64,000 bases of DNA from Vibrio sp. CAU 1672 (GTDB taxonomy: Bacteria > Pseudomonadota > Gammaproteobacteria > Enterobacterales > Vibrionaceae), in assembly GCF_029223195.1 (NCBI RefSeq), contig NZ_JARHUF010000010.1, forward strand, positions 62,001 to 126,000, written 5' to 3'. Positions 45,511 through 56,006 of this stretch are shown one piece after another. The number at the start of each line of letters is the position of its first letter. Within the stretch, counting starts at the first letter, position 1. The position numbers and the translations under genes were made by a program. The notes beneath the pieces were generated by a model, which was not told the origin of the DNA, searched no databases, and worked only from the letters and a program-made list of their open reading frames with translations.

Positions 45511-47400
45511 CTATTTAAACTTGTTGTTGGCCTGATAGCGAAATTTCAAGAAATTTTGGCCATTGCTGAGGATCTGGAAAGCATCTTTCAGATTGCGGCG
45601 CTCAAAATCGGACAGGTTTTCCGGCTCAATGTTGTTGTCTGGTTCAATACCCAACTCGACGTCGTATGCCTGGTGGCGGATACGCACCATAGAAATAAAC
45701 TCCAGCGCATCTTTAAGGTCCTGGGCCCGGCCTTTGGGCAGGATCCCGGCGTCGATGATATCATCCAGGCGTTCGAATGAATTTCGTGCTCTTGAGCCCA
45801 CGGCAAGCGCATGAACGCGGATCAAATCGACCAGCGGGGCGGTACCGCGTCGTTTCATGTTAATCGAGTTATTGTGACGACCGTCTTTTTCCATCACGAA
45901 GTCTTTGAAGAACCCGAGTGGTGGGGTGCGGTTTAGCGCATTACGCGCTAAACAGGCCAGAAAACGGTTGTTTTTGCGTGCGCGCCTGACGATGAAACTG
46001 GTTAATTGCTCGGCCCACTTTAGCCGGCCATAAACACCATCTAAATCGAAGAAAATTGAGGCATTTAATAAGGCTTTTGGATTGGGATCGTCGATCCAGT
46101 CAGCAAAGCACGCTTCCCACTCCGATCGGGTCATACGCCAAATTGGATTGGTTGCCATGATGTCCCCGGTACAGTACCTGTAACCGCAGGCATTGAGTCC
46201 ATCACAGACAAATTTGGCCATGGCTTCAAAGTATGCGTTATGTTTGGTGGGGTTGTAGGTTTCGTCAAGGATGATGGCGTTGTCCTGATCTGTCACCAGC
46301 AGTTGCTCATCCCTTCCCATCGAACCCAGCGCCAGGAAACAGTATGGCACCGGAGGGGGGCCCAGTTTTTCTTCGGCTAACTCCAGTATGCGTTGCTTGA
46401 AACTGCGCCCAATCACCGACATCGCACTGCCAACCATATGTGAGTTGGCATCTTCGTTGACCAAGCGGACAAAGCTGCTCTTCACTTCATCGGCCACAGT
46501 GGCTAAATCTTCGATGGTCTGTTGCTGGAAGATACTGCTCACCAACAGGAGCGAGCTTTGTGATTCGTAACGCACGATATCGGTGGTTTCGATAATGCCA
46601 ATCGGTTGTTGGTTTTTGACCACCGGCAGGTGGTGGACATTGTACCGCAGCATGGTCAACATGGCTTCGTAGACATAGGCGTTGTGATCAAGCGAGATCA
46701 CTTCCGTGGTCATCACCGAGGTGACATCATCCTGGGGGGATAGCCCTTCCGCCAGTACCCGGGTGCACAAGTCGCGATCGGTGATGATGCCCAGCACCGG
46801 GGAGGGCTGGCCGTCTTCATCGGGTTCGCTGTCCGGGTCGACGATCAGCAGTGATGAGACATTATCCTGGGCCATTCTTTGCGCCGCTTCCTGAATGCTC
46901 TGGCCTTTGTCGATCGTCGGGACTTCTCGGTGCAGCAAGGTTCTGACTTTGGATGTCGTCAGGTCGTTGGCGTCGCTGTTTTCTAAGTTTGCCTGGCGAA
47001 GACGGGCACTGTTTTCTACTTCGACAAAATCAGCAAAGGTGTCAAAATTGTCGTATAGCTCCTGGAACATCTCTTCCGGAATGCAGTAGAGCAGGGTATC
47101 TTCGATGGCCTTGACCGGGAAACGGACTTTATTATTGGTCAACAACCCCATTTGCCCAAACAGGTCGCCTTCATCCAAGCGGTTATAAAGCTCTCCCTTG
47201 CGTCGATAGACTTCGACTACACCGCTGCGGACAACGTACATATCGTGGATATGGTCGCCAAAATGAATGATCGGGGTATCCTGGCGGTAATAAGAAATCT
47301 CGACACTTTGTGCCGTCTTGTTCAGGGTTTCTTCTGGTAGCTCATTGAAAGGGGGATACTTGGCGAGGAAGTTACAAATCTCGAGAAGTTCTGCATCCAT
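45511..47400 (-). CDS. cNMP-binding / CBS / DUF294 nucleotidyltransferase-like protein
   Basis: 629 residues with four regions: cyclic-nucleotide-binding domain (about 20-125, with FGDHIHDMYVVRSGVVEVY), a CBS pair (about 155-280), DUF294 nucleotidyltransferase-like domain (GSMGRDEQLLVTDQDNAII, the GSxGR...D.D motif seen in GlnE/GlnD-type enzymes) and DUF294_C. This suggests signal-dependent nucleotidyl transfer, but the target is unknown. Upstream of and cotranscribed with the exonuclease. Confidence 0.92.
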   Translation of the reverse strand: MDAELLEICNFLAKYPPFNELPEETLNKTAQSVEISYYRQDTPIIHFGDHIHDMYVVRSGVVEVYRRKGELYNRLDEGDLFGQMGLLTNNKVRFPVKAIEDTLLYCIPEEMFQELYDNFDTFADFVEVENSARLRQANLENSDANDLTTSKVRTLLHREVPTIDKGQSIQEAAQRMAQDNVSSLLIVDPDSEPDEDGQPSPVLGIITDRDLCTRVLAEGLSPQDDVTSVMTTEVISLDHNAYVYEAMLTMLRYNVHHLPVVKNQQPIGIIETTDIVRYESQSSLLLVSSIFQQQTIEDLATVADEVKSSFVRLVNEDANSHMVGSAMSVIGRSFKQRILELAEEKLGPPPVPYCFLALGSMGRDEQLLVTDQDNAIILDETYNPTKHNAYFEAMAKFVCDGLNACGYRYCTGDIMATNPIWRMTRSEWEACFADWIDDPNPKALLNASIFFDLDGVYGRLKWAEQLTSFIVRRARKNNRFLACLARNALNRTPPLGFFKDFVMEKDGRHNNSINMKRRGTAPLVDLIRVHALAVGSRARNSFERLDDIIDAGILPKGRAQDLKDALEFISMVRIRHQAYDVELGIEPDNNIEPENLSDFERRNLKDAFQILSNGQNFLKFRYQANNKFK

Positions 47401-47624
47401 CAGGGTGCCTTTTGGTGAACAAATGATAGCGTAATCATAACTTAGTTTTAAAACAGAGTCTTATCGGATCACTGTTTTTATAACTTGATGATAAGATTCC
47501 CGTAGCTGGCACGGTATTTTTCTGTGTTTTCGGTTAAGATTTAAAGAGCAGGCAAGCTGAGTTTTTAAAAAGCCTGTTGTGCTGTTAAAGCACGATTCAA
47601 GTGACACTCATGGAAGGACGTAAA

Positions 47625-48251
47625 ATGGTGAGATTGTTATTAACAGCCCCTTTGATAGTAATGCCTTTGCTCAGTTTTGCTGCAGATAAAGCGCCGGCAA
47701 AGACATTTGATTATGAGTACATACAGTTAGATGCAGGGGTTGGCACCACCAATGAAGAATGGCTGGAGAATTCGAACTCAACCACTCTTGCATTAGGCGG
47801 GAATTACCTGTTCACGGACAACTGGATGTTTAATCTTGATTATTCTGCGCAGTTTATTCATCCGCAAGATTTTACCTTGCGCGTCGACCGGTTGTTGTTG
47901 GGTGCCGGTTACCGTTACCCGCTTAATAATAAGTTAGATATCTACGGTATCTACAGTATCGGCGCGTTGAAAGCTAAAGCGACAGCAGACAGTAACGATA
48001 AAACGATTTATTCTGAGAGTGAGTTTCTTCAGGCTGCCAAGTTGGGTGTGCACTATCTGATCAAAGAAAACCTGACTGCGACGGCGGAAGTCAAATTAAC
48101 CCGCAGTGATTGGGTCGATGAGGACAACTATCGCTTGGCGCTGAATTATCAGTGGCACGATGTCATCGGTACCGGCGTGTATTATCAATACCGAGATGTT
48201 GAGTCGAACTATATTAACGAAGCGGGGATCAGTCTGAGGTTCTTATACTAG
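47625..48251 (+). CDS. Small outer-membrane beta-barrel protein
   Basis: 208 residues from the ATG at 47625 (GGAAGGA upstream). Signal peptide (MVRLLLTAPLIVMPLLSFAA). The mature chain shows alternating beta-strands (YEYIQLDAGVG, WMFNLDYSAQF, LLLGAGYRYPLN, LDIYGIYSIGAL, LTATAEVKLTRSDW, YRLALNYQWHD, GVYYQYRDVES) and ends AGISLRFLY with an aromatic residue, all typical of an 8-stranded barrel. Function unknown. Confidence 0.85.
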   Translation: MVRLLLTAPLIVMPLLSFAADKAPAKTFDYEYIQLDAGVGTTNEEWLENSNSTTLALGGNYLFTDNWMFNLDYSAQFIHPQDFTLRVDRLLLGAGYRYPLNNKLDIYGIYSIGALKAKATADSNDKTIYSESEFLQAAKLGVHYLIKENLTATAEVKLTRSDWVDEDNYRLALNYQWHDVIGTGVYYQYRDVESNYINEAGISLRFLY

Positions 48252-48344
48252 GTGTATTTTAAGGTGCGGGAGTTCTATGCCTTGTGCTAAGCGATTTGTC
48301 CTGCACAATTATCTGAACACCGGTTTATCCAGATTGGTATAGCA

Positions 48345-48379
48345 AAAAGGTCAGCAAATGCTGACCTTTTGTTTTTTTA
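48345..48379. terminator. Terminator between the barrel gene and aspC
   Basis: Stem AAAAGGTCAGCA/TGCTGACCTTTT, 2-base centre, then GTTTTTTT. Shared by two convergent genes. Confidence 0.92.
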
Positions 48380-48392
48380 CCGTATAGAGCCG

Positions 48393-49583
48393 TTACAGGA
48401 CGGCTGCAATGCCTTTGCACAGCGGCAGCATATTAGATTTTGTCATGCCTGCGACGCTGATACGGCCCGAGCCGACGATGTAAATCCCGAACTCTTCTTT
48501 GAGACGGTTAACCTGATCTTTGTTCAGGCCGGAGAATGAGAACATGCCGTTCTGACGTTCGATAAAGCTGAAATCAGCCGCTACGCCTTGCTCTTTCAAT
48601 GTTGCGACGAACAGCTCGCGCATTTCCTGAATGCGGTCACGCATTTCTGCCACTTCGGCTTCCCATTCAGCGCGCAACTCGGCATTGCCTAGAATGTGAG
48701 TCACCACTGCGCTGCCGTGTGCTGGCGGGTTGGAATAAATAGAGCGGATGATGGCTTTTACTTGTGAAAATGCGGTGGTAGCGATCTCCTCAGACTCTGC
48801 CACTAGCGTAAAGGCACCGACACGCTCGTTGTACAAACCAAAGTTCTTTGAGAATGAACTGGCCACCAGGATCTCTTTGTTGTATTTCGCGAATGTACGC
48901 AGGCCTGCGGCGTCTTCTTCTACTCCTTTGGCAAAACCCTGGTAAGCAAAGTCGAACAGAGGCAGCAGTTTTTTCTCGGCAACCAGTTTGGCTAACACTT
49001 CCCACTCTTCTGCCGTTGGGTCGATACCGGTTGGGTTATGGCAGCAGCCATGCAATAGTACAATGTCGCCTTCAGCAGCCGTTTGCAGATCGGCCAGCAT
49101 CGCATCAAAGTCTTTATCTTTTGTTTCGGCGTTGTAATAGCTGTACTGCTTAGTCTCCAGGCCGGCAGCAGTAAATACACCGTTATGGTTAGCCCAGGTC
49201 GGGTTACTGATCCAGATTTTCACATCGCCCAATTGACGCTTGATAAACTCACCAGCGACGCGTAATGCGCCGGTACCACCAGGTGCTTGTGCAGTTTTAG
49301 CCCGTTTTGTAGCAACAATCTCGGCGTCCGCACCAAAGAGTAGTTTTTGTACTGCTAAACCGTATTCAGCCGTGCCTTCGATCGTCAGGTACGATTTGGT
49401 TTTCTCTGTTTCAACCAGTGCAGCTTCAGCTTTCTTAACGGTTGCGAGGACCGGGGTCTCACCGAGTTCGTTTTTGTAAATACCAACGCCCAGGTTAATC
49501 TTTTCAGCTCGAGGATCTTGTTTAAACTCTTCAGTTAAGCCAAGAATAGGGTCAGCCGGAGCGGCAACTACTTTTTCAAACAT
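48393..49583 (-). CDS. aspC: Aspartate/aromatic amino-acid aminotransferase
   Basis: 396 residues from the ATG at 49583; the frame opens 22 codons earlier, but homologues begin [17 protein letters not shown] aminotransferase class [34 protein letters not shown], and PLP lysine in [17 protein letters not shown]. Transfers the amino group between aspartate and 2-oxoglutarate, and acts on aromatic amino acids in related enzymes. In E. coli aspC follows ycbL; here about 15 kb of other genes separate them. Confidence 0.95.
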   Translation of the reverse strand: MFEKVVAAPADPILGLTEEFKQDPRAEKINLGVGIYKNELGETPVLATVKKAEAALVETEKTKSYLTIEGTAEYGLAVQKLLFGADAEIVATKRAKTAQAPGGTGALRVAGEFIKRQLGDVKIWISNPTWANHNGVFTAAGLETKQYSYYNAETKDKDFDAMLADLQTAAEGDIVLLHGCCHNPTGIDPTAEEWEVLAKLVAEKKLLPLFDFAYQGFAKGVEEDAAGLRTFAKYNKEILVASSFSKNFGLYNERVGAFTLVAESEEIATTAFSQVKAIIRSIYSNPPAHGSAVVTHILGNAELRAEWEAEVAEMRDRIQEMRELFVATLKEQGVAADFSFIERQNGMFSFSGLNKDQVNRLKEEFGIYIVGSGRISVAGMTKSNMLPLCKGIAAVL

Positions 49584-49807
49584 AATCGTCATCCATGTTA
49601 ATCGAAGGGGTATGACGACATTTATACCTTTGAGCAATATCCGATACAACAGTTAGAGAAAAGAAAACTTAAAAAAATTTTGATTTGAAACAGAAATCTA
49701 ACATTAACAGTGCTTTTACCAATAAAACCTTGCAAAAATGGCGACTAAAGCGCGGAGTAAGATCATTGGTAGGTGGTTTTTTATACAGGGAGCGGATAAG
49801 CCCGGAT

Positions 49808-49836
49808 AAAAAAACGCTCCGGTAGCGGAGCGTTTA
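49808..49836 (-). terminator. Terminator of the downstream WHPDW small-protein gene
   Basis: Perfect stem AAACGCTCCG/CGGAGCGTTT, loop GTAG; on the minus strand followed by T7. Confidence 0.92.
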
Positions 49837-49853
49837 TAACCAGACGATGGGGG

Positions 49854-50153
49854 CTAGTTCTTTAAGTTAATTTCCGACTCGATGGCGTTGGTTTCGATGT
49901 CTGGGTTTTTGGTGAACTTATCCGAAGCCCAATCATTGACATGTTTTAAAATCGCCTTCAGTGCATGCTTTTGATTAGGGGTTTCGTCATTACCCATTTC
50001 TAGTGCTTCTTTTGGGTGGTTACCTGTTGAATCTTGGGCAATATGCAGCCAGTCAGGGTGCCAGTAGTAAGGCTGGCCAGATGGCGTGTTCCAGGTATGA
50101 ATGCCGTTTGTTTCACCTTTATATTCGATGTCATTTTCGTGGTACTTGGTCAT
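49854..50153 (-). CDS. Small WHPDW-motif protein, paralogue A
   Basis: 99 residues, no signal or membrane segment, unknown function. The core GIHTWNTPSGQPYYWHPDW followed by LHIAQD is shared with the neighbouring gene at 50356-50586. It is rich in Trp, Tyr and His, then has an acidic, Asn/Lys-rich C-terminal extension that the paralogue lacks. The ATG is preceded by GAGACAAT. Own terminator downstream. Confidence 0.82.
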   Translation of the reverse strand: MTKYHENDIEYKGETNGIHTWNTPSGQPYYWHPDWLHIAQDSTGNHPKEALEMGNDETPNQKHALKAILKHVNDWASDKFTKNPDIETNAIESEINLKN

Positions 50154-50355
50154 TGTTATTGTCTCTTACAGTGATAAGTTGCGGTGTGCGTCACCATTGC
50201 TTATTCAATGTAACAGTCGGGAACAAAAAAGATGTGATGTCACTCGCTTTTACGTCAACGGGCTACCTCGATGCTTTTATGCCGATCACAAACGAAGACA
50301 TACGTTTGATCTTGTACTGTGCGCGGCTGGTCAGGTTCACCCGTTGAGCGCGATT

Positions 50356-50586
50356 TTATTTGCGGTTTAGATCTTTGAGTATGGCCTGTTTGGCGTGTTC
50401 TTCAGTTGGGGTTTCACCTTCCGGGACATCCAAGTCACCTTTTGACTGCAATCCCATTGCATCCTCAGCAATATGCAACCAGTCCGGGTGCCAGTAGTAA
50501 GGGTTACCACCTGTGGGGTGATCCCAGCTGTGTACGCCCTTATGCACGCCGTTATAGGATAGATCGTCCATGGTAAACACTTTCAT
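50356..50586 (-). CDS. Small WHPDW-motif protein, paralogue B
   Basis: 76 residues from the second of two adjacent ATGs, five bases after a perfect AGGAGG. The core GVHSWDHPTGGNPYYWHPDW then LHIAED aligns with paralogue A over about 60 residues, including the following ETP-x-x-x-HAxxAILK segment. No named domain recognised. Located 202 bases upstream of paralogue A on the same strand, so the pair arose by tandem duplication. Confidence 0.82.
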   Translation of the reverse strand: MKVFTMDDLSYNGVHKGVHSWDHPTGGNPYYWHPDWLHIAEDAMGLQSKGDLDVPEGETPTEEHAKQAILKDLNRK

Positions 50587-51038
50587 CATAACCTCCTGAT
50601 ATAGGGTTCTTTTCATCTCATTGATAGTATGGAATATAAATTGAAATCACGCTGAAATATTTTTAATGAGTTTTTGGTGGAGATTGAACAGCGGAATCAT
50701 AGCGAAATAGGATGCAGTCCAGACATAGTGTGAGTTTGCACATCAGAGATAGTGAGCGGCGTATGAGTCGCTGGTGGCGGCGGGATGCCGTGACAAGATA
50801 ACCTTCCCGGGCAGGAGGTTAAAATCAGGTTTTTAGTATTCCCGGTGTGCGGATAAACATGGCGCATGTTCCGGAGCACTTCCGGTTAACATCTCCACAT
50901 TCTGCTAGCGGTTGTGGAGCCAGTGACAGGCTTGTGTACTATTGGGATGGACTCAGCTCATCATCGGCCGATGTTTAGCCCGATAAGATCAAAAAAGCCT
51001 CCCGAAGGAGGCTTTTGAACAATAACTTTACTTCTTGA
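50587..51038. other. 452-bp spacer upstream of the WHPDW genes
   Basis: Contains the promoter of paralogue B near 50600-50680 (AT-rich) and the asnS terminator at the far end. The middle (50690-50950) is GC-richer and G-rich with several GGA triplets, but no conserved RNA or protein is recognised. Confidence 0.5.
50991..51016 (-). terminator. Terminator of asnS
   Basis: Perfect stem AAAAGCCTCC/GGAGGCTTTT, loop CGAA; on the minus strand followed by T6. It lies 22 bases past the asnS stop. Confidence 0.93.
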
Positions 51039-52439
51039 TTAGAAGTTTGCAGAGCGTGGCGTACGTGGGAATGGGATCACGTCACGAACGTTGCCCATGC
51101 CGGTTACGTAAGATACCAGACGCTCGAAGCCCAGACCGAAGCCTGCGTGTGGCACGGTGCCGTAACGGCGCAGGTCGCGGTACCAGCTCATGTGCTCAGG
51201 GTCGATGCCCATGTCGCGCATACGTGAATCCAGAACGTCCAGACGCTCTTCACGCTGAGAACCACCGATGATTTCACCGATACCTGGTGCAAGAACGTCC
51301 ATCGCTGCTACAGTCTTGCCATCGTCGTTCATACGCATGTAGAACGCTTTGATGTCTTTCGGGTAGTTCTTCACGATAACAGGCGCTTTGAAGTGTTCTT
51401 CAGCCAGGTAACGCTCGTGCTCAGAAGACATGTCGATACCCCATTCAACCGGGAACTCGAACTCACGACCAGAATCCAGCAGGATTTGGATCGCGTCAGT
51501 GTAGTCTACTTGGGCGAAGTCAGAAGACACGAACTGCTCCAGACGAGAGATAGCTTCTTTGTCGATGCGCTGGGCAAAGAACTCAAGGTCATCACGACGC
51601 TCTTCAAGTACTGCTTTGAACACGTACTTCAGCATGTCTTCAGCCAGTTTCGCTACGTCATCGAGTTCGGCGAACGCAACTTCAGGCTCAACCATCCAGA
51701 ACTCCGCCAGGTGGCGGCTGGTGTTTGAGTTTTCAGCACGGAAAGTCGGGCCAAAGGTGTAAACTTTGCTTAGTGCACAAGCGTAAGCTTCCGCGTTTAG
51801 CTGGCCAGATACGGTCAGGAAGGTTTCTTTACCGAAGAAGTCTTCGTTGTAGTCCACTTTGCCAGCGTCAGTGCGAGGCAGGTTTTCCATGTCCAGCGTA
51901 GAAACGCGGAACATTTCACCAGCGCCTTCTGCGTCAGAAGCGGTGATCAGTGGCGCAGAAACCCAGAAGTAACCTTGCTCGTGGTAGAAGCGGTGGATCG
52001 CCTGAGACAGGCAGTTACGTACACGGGCTACTGCACCGATCACGTTGGTGCGCGGACGCAGGTGCGCGACTTCACGCAGGTACTCGATAGAGTGACGAGT
52101 TTTTGCCATTGGGTAAGTATCAGCATCTTCTACCCAGCCAACTACTTTAACGTCAGTTGCGGCGAGTTCGAAATCCTGGCCTTTCGCCGGAGACTCAACA
52201 ATCTTACCAGTTACTTCAACAGAGCAGCCGGTAGTAAGCTTTAGCACTTCGTCGTTGTAATTATTAAGATTATTAGGGACCACGGCCTGAATCGGGTCGA
52301 AACAAGAACCGTCATAAATGGCAAGGAAAGAGATTCCAGCTTTGGAATCACGACGTGAACGGATCCAGCCGCGAACAGTGACTTCACTGTCTACCGCAAG
52401 CTTACCGCATAGTACGTCAGATACAGGCGCGTAAGTCAT
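51039..52439 (-). CDS. asnS: Asparaginyl-tRNA synthetase
   Basis: 466 residues from the ATG at 52439 ([10 protein letters not shown], as in other vibrios); an upstream ATG six codons earlier overlaps the GGAG element. N-terminal OB-fold anticodon-binding domain (about 15-110, [20 protein letters not shown]), then the class II catalytic domain: motif 2 [20 protein letters not shown] and motif 3 [16 protein letters not shown]. Monocistronic with its own terminator. Confidence 0.98.
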   Translation of the reverse strand: MTYAPVSDVLCGKLAVDSEVTVRGWIRSRRDSKAGISFLAIYDGSCFDPIQAVVPNNLNNYNDEVLKLTTGCSVEVTGKIVESPAKGQDFELAATDVKVVGWVEDADTYPMAKTRHSIEYLREVAHLRPRTNVIGAVARVRNCLSQAIHRFYHEQGYFWVSAPLITASDAEGAGEMFRVSTLDMENLPRTDAGKVDYNEDFFGKETFLTVSGQLNAEAYACALSKVYTFGPTFRAENSNTSRHLAEFWMVEPEVAFAELDDVAKLAEDMLKYVFKAVLEERRDDLEFFAQRIDKEAISRLEQFVSSDFAQVDYTDAIQILLDSGREFEFPVEWGIDMSSEHERYLAEEHFKAPVIVKNYPKDIKAFYMRMNDDGKTVAAMDVLAPGIGEIIGGSQREERLDVLDSRMRDMGIDPEHMSWYRDLRRYGTVPHAGFGLGFERLVSYVTGMGNVRDVIPFPRTPRSANF

Positions 52440-52627
52440 GTTATAAATATTCTCCATTGAGGTAAAAATTCAACCCGATGCTCAACAAAAGTGCTTGAAA
52501 CAAAATATTTTTGTTTAAAAAAACAGCAAGGCGTCGGGTTGTATAGAATTTTACAGATTCAACGGCACATATTACCTGTCAATTCGCCAGCTTCAACCTT
52601 TATTATCAATTTGGCGGCGAGATTTTG

Positions 52628-54253
52628 TTATTTGCTGGCGCTTTTGCTCTCCGATAATGCAAATTGGTTCAACAATCTCTCCAGATGATCAGAGAGCTGT
52701 TCCAGAGCGACACTAATATCACGGGTATGCGATGCGGATTGGGAGGTATCATTGGCATGCCGGGTGATGGTATCGACTTTATTTTGAATGTTGAGGCTGA
52801 CTTGAGAGGTGGTTTGCGTTTGCTGTTGAATTAGCTGGGCGTGCTGGAGCACCTGATGCATTTCCTCAACGACTACACGCATGCTGTCAGACAAGGTTTC
52901 CACTTCCACTGAGCGCTGGTGGGCGTACTGACAGACATGATCCACCGAGGAGAGTGATTCGATGCTGCCTTGCTGGAACTGGGCAATAATAGTCTCGATG
53001 TTACCGGTTGCTTCGGAGGTACGTGAGGCGAGGCTGCGTACTTCATCGGCCACTACCGCGAATCCCCGGCCTTGCTCTCCGGCCCGTGCCGCCTCAATCG
53101 CGGCATTCAGTGCCAGTAAGTTGGTTTGCTCAGCGATGCCTTTAATCACATCTAAAATGGTTGAGACTTCACTGGTTTGTTGATTTAGCGTGGTGATTTT
53201 TTCTCTTACGGTATCAATATCACCAACTAAACTTTTGATCTCTTCACTTACGGTGTGGGCTTGCGCAGCGCTTTGCGTCGCGACTTCTACGGTATGGTTG
53301 ATCACCCGGGTCGCTTCGATGGTCGCCTGTTCGACCTCAGATTGCTGTAGCTGCATATCGCTGATGTTATGCTGTACTTCGCTGGTCTCACTTTGTTGGT
53401 TATTCGCCGCATCATCCGTCGATTGAGCGACATTGGTCAGTTGGCTGGCTGAGTCTGCCAACGAGTGCGAGGTTTGTTGTACTTTGGTCAGGCTTTCAGA
53501 CACCGTATCCATGAACGAGTTGATCGAATCTGCCAGTTGGCCCACCTCGTCGTGTTGAGCGTGAACCAAGCGTTGGGCGAGGTTCTTGCTGGCACTGACG
53601 TTGGACATAAACGTCGAGGTTTTCTGGATTGGACGGACAATGATTTTGCGGATCAGCCCCATGGTGATCAGAAAGCCGACAAAAGCGATTGTGGACATGA
53701 TCCCCATGGCGTACAGCGCTTGCTTGTCAATCATTGAACTGACATGGCTCATGTTATATTCGAGACGAATGGCACCGAGCACTTCACCCTCAGGCGCGAT
53801 ATGGCAGGACACGCAATTGGTGCCACGATAGTTCTCGCTTGATTTCATTGGTAGCGCGACGACGATCCCCTGACCCCAGTCGGCGTTGATCGGCTCAATC
53901 ACGTACTCACCACTGAGCGCGCGCCGGTCGATGTCATCCTGCGGCTGCTGGTCTTTCTGGCCCGGGCCATAGAGTTTGGACACCGTTTCTGCACGCAGGA
54001 CTCTGACTTGTTCGATCCCGTCTTGCGCCAGGGCTTTTTGCCTGAGCGTCTCTTTTTGTGCCATGGTGCCGGTTAGCATCATCATATTGAGGCTGTCAAA
54101 GTAGTTACTGGCTTTGTCGTGCAGTTGCTCACTGAGCACATCATTGATCAGGGATTTTTGCTGGTAATACTGATACGCCGTTGACACAGCGAGTACGCAA
54201 CTGAACACGCCGATCAGGGTAAGAAGTAACTTGAAGGTGATGGTTGAGCGCAT
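52628..54253 (-). CDS. Methyl-accepting chemotaxis protein with a c-type heme motif
   Basis: 541 residues. TM1 (about 8-28), periplasmic domain (about 29-178), TM2 (about 181-202), HAMP and a signalling domain with tip [19 protein letters not shown]. The periplasmic domain holds C147-V-S-C150-H151 inside [20 protein letters not shown], a canonical CxxCH cytochrome c heme-attachment site; heme c sensor domains of this kind are known in Geobacter chemoreceptors. A redox, O2, NO or similar signal is therefore likely. Single gene beside asnS. Confidence 0.93.
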   Translation of the reverse strand: MRSTITFKLLLTLIGVFSCVLAVSTAYQYYQQKSLINDVLSEQLHDKASNYFDSLNMMMLTGTMAQKETLRQKALAQDGIEQVRVLRAETVSKLYGPGQKDQQPQDDIDRRALSGEYVIEPINADWGQGIVVALPMKSSENYRGTNCVSCHIAPEGEVLGAIRLEYNMSHVSSMIDKQALYAMGIMSTIAFVGFLITMGLIRKIIVRPIQKTSTFMSNVSASKNLAQRLVHAQHDEVGQLADSINSFMDTVSESLTKVQQTSHSLADSASQLTNVAQSTDDAANNQQSETSEVQHNISDMQLQQSEVEQATIEATRVINHTVEVATQSAAQAHTVSEEIKSLVGDIDTVREKITTLNQQTSEVSTILDVIKGIAEQTNLLALNAAIEAARAGEQGRGFAVVADEVRSLASRTSEATGNIETIIAQFQQGSIESLSSVDHVCQYAHQRSVEVETLSDSMRVVVEEMHQVLQHAQLIQQQTQTTSQVSLNIQNKVDTITRHANDTSQSASHTRDISVALEQLSDHLERLLNQFALSESKSASK

Positions 54254-54572
54254 ATTATCTTATTTTTATCTTATTTTAATTGAACCCAGATATTGTAGGG
54301 CTTTGGCGAGGGATGGGCGATTTACCCGACATATGAATGTGACCCCATAGGCAGTGCGGTTGATGTAAATGTGATGTAATTAACGTGTAATCAATATTTT
54401 GGCGTAATGCCAATAAAATGACAACAGAAAAGCGTGATCGGCATATCAGGTGCTAGTTGTGCTTGATGGCAAGGTGCAATGCCGGGATTAGCATGGGTAA
54501 ATGACCACTGGTTTGGTGGTCAGGACGAAAGCAGGGGATTCACTTATCGCGTTTTATGGGCAGGGAGGCACA
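54254..54572. other. Spacer between the heme-motif MCP and the DJ-1 gene
   Basis: 319 bases holding two divergent promoters. I see no strong operator or coding sequence; the frame of the DJ-1 gene is open through the last 72 bases but without a good start. Confidence 0.5.
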
Positions 54573-55157
54573 ATGAACATTGGCATTTATATTTATGATA
54601 ACGCAGAGGTGCTGGATTTCTCCGGGCCCTTTGAAGTGCTGAGCACGGCAAAACGCCTGGGTGCTGAGAACTGGCATGTCTTTCTGATAGCGGAATACAC
54701 TAAACCGGTTGTCGCGCGCGGCGGTTACCATGTGCTGCCGCACTATTCTATCCAGCACCATCCGCCCATCGATGTCCTGCTGGTCGCCGGCGGTGTGCAT
54801 GGCGGTGAACTGGCCAAATCGGAGCTGAGCCGCTGGATACGAGCGCTGGAACCTACTGCCAGGATAATGGCCTCGGTATGCACCGGGGCATTTTTGCTGG
54901 CACAAGCGGGGCTGCTTGATGGCCGTTCGGTCACAACCCACTGGCAGGACATTCCCGAACTTACCAGTCAGTTTCCCGGCCTGAATGTGGTGAACAACCG
55001 ACGCTGGATTGTTGACGGCAAATACATTACTTCTGGTGGCATCTCGGCCGGGATTGATATGAGTTTATATCTGGTATCGATACTTCACAGCCCGGCCCTG
55101 GCCGGGCAGGTCGCACGCCAAATGGAATACCGGTGGCAAATCAACCCTGAAGCATAG
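54573..55157 (+). CDS. DJ-1/PfpI family protein
   Basis: 194 residues from the ATG at 54573 with GGGAGG upstream. DJ-1 superfamily: conserved acidic residue in DFSGPFEVL (about E21), nucleophile C103 in the elbow MASVCTGAFLLAQAGLLDG, and the T-T-H-W segment after it. This pattern is that of isonitrile hydratases and of the N-terminal domain of GlxA-like AraC regulators, but no DNA-binding domain follows. The exact reaction cannot be assigned. Confidence 0.88.
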   Translation: MNIGIYIYDNAEVLDFSGPFEVLSTAKRLGAENWHVFLIAEYTKPVVARGGYHVLPHYSIQHHPPIDVLLVAGGVHGGELAKSELSRWIRALEPTARIMASVCTGAFLLAQAGLLDGRSVTTHWQDIPELTSQFPGLNVVNNRRWIVDGKYITSGGISAGIDMSLYLVSILHSPALAGQVARQMEYRWQINPEA

Positions 55158-55391
55158 TGGTGCGGCTTATATCGCAGCGCCCTGGAGGAATGGTATTGAT
55201 AAAATTAATACTAGCCGTAGAAGAATTGTGGCACAGTCCACGGAGTGCGATATACTACGTGCTGCGAATATGGCGTTTTTATCAAACAGGGAAGAGCGAC
55301 GCAGCAACCATGGAACATTGTGTATTCACCAGATAGGAATTTGCGCTGTATTTACTTGAATAAATATTAGTTAAATCAAAGGTTTATTATT

Positions 55392-55763
55392 TTGAGTTCC
55401 CGTACAATGGAATTATATAAAGAATTTATGTTCGAGGCAGCACATCGCCTACCACACGTGCCTGAAGGGCATAAATGCGGCCGTTTGCATGGACACTCGT
55501 TCTTAGTGCGCCTTTATGTGGAAGGCGAGGTGGATCCACATACCGGTTGGATTGTTGACTTTGCCGAGATCAAAGCGGCATTCAAACCTATCTACGACCG
55601 TCTGGATCACTACTATCTGAACGACATTGAAGGGCTGGAAAATCCAACCAGTGAAGTGCTGGCAAAATGGATTTGGCAACAGTTAAAGCCAAACCTGCCA
55701 CTATTGAGTAAAGTTGAAATTAAAGAAACGTGTACCGCAGGCTGCATTTACAAGGGTGAATGA
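55392..55763 (+). CDS. queD: 6-carboxytetrahydropterin synthase QueD
   Basis: Second enzyme of queuosine precursor synthesis (preQ0). 123 residues from a TTG with AAAGG 9 bases upstream; an ATG at 55407 would drop five residues and has a poorer ribosome site. Zinc ligands are H18, H33 and H35 ([14 protein letters not shown]), the catalytic Cys is C29 (GHKCGRLHG), and the C-terminal ETCTAGC segment is conserved. I looked for a preQ1 riboswitch upstream and found none. Confidence 0.92.
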   Translation: MSSRTMELYKEFMFEAAHRLPHVPEGHKCGRLHGHSFLVRLYVEGEVDPHTGWIVDFAEIKAAFKPIYDRLDHYYLNDIEGLENPTSEVLAKWIWQQLKPNLPLLSKVEIKETCTAGCIYKGE

Positions 55764-55785
55764 TTGAGCTTTCGATGCAGAAGTA

Positions 55786-55815
55786 AAAAAGCAAGCGCTA
55801 CGCTTGCTTTTTTTG
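55786..55815 (+). terminator. Terminator of queD
   Basis: Perfect stem AAAAAGCAAGCG/CGCTTGCTTTTT, loop CTA, T7 tail. Confidence 0.93.
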
Positions 55816-56006
55816 TACCTCACTTTTGCGTACAGGCGCAGGTTATACCAATCTTCATCAGTATATGATCATTCTTGCTGGTTAACATCGCAGATAACGG
55901 CGTTGTAGATTTGATAATCGGAATAACCAGTTAACCGAAAATTGCGCCTTGTCTGAAGCGATTTTTCCTGCGCCATTACCTGGACCGCTAGTTATCCAGA
56001 CAGGTA

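Noticed and set aside
50690..50950. GGA-rich stretch considered as a CsrB-like small RNA
   Set aside because: GGA triplets are present but not in repeated ANGGA hairpin loops, and there is no strong plus-strand terminator; not enough to call.
55158..55391. Possible preQ1 riboswitch before queD
   Set aside because: No pseudoknot-type preQ1 core or C-rich loop/A-rich tail pair was found.
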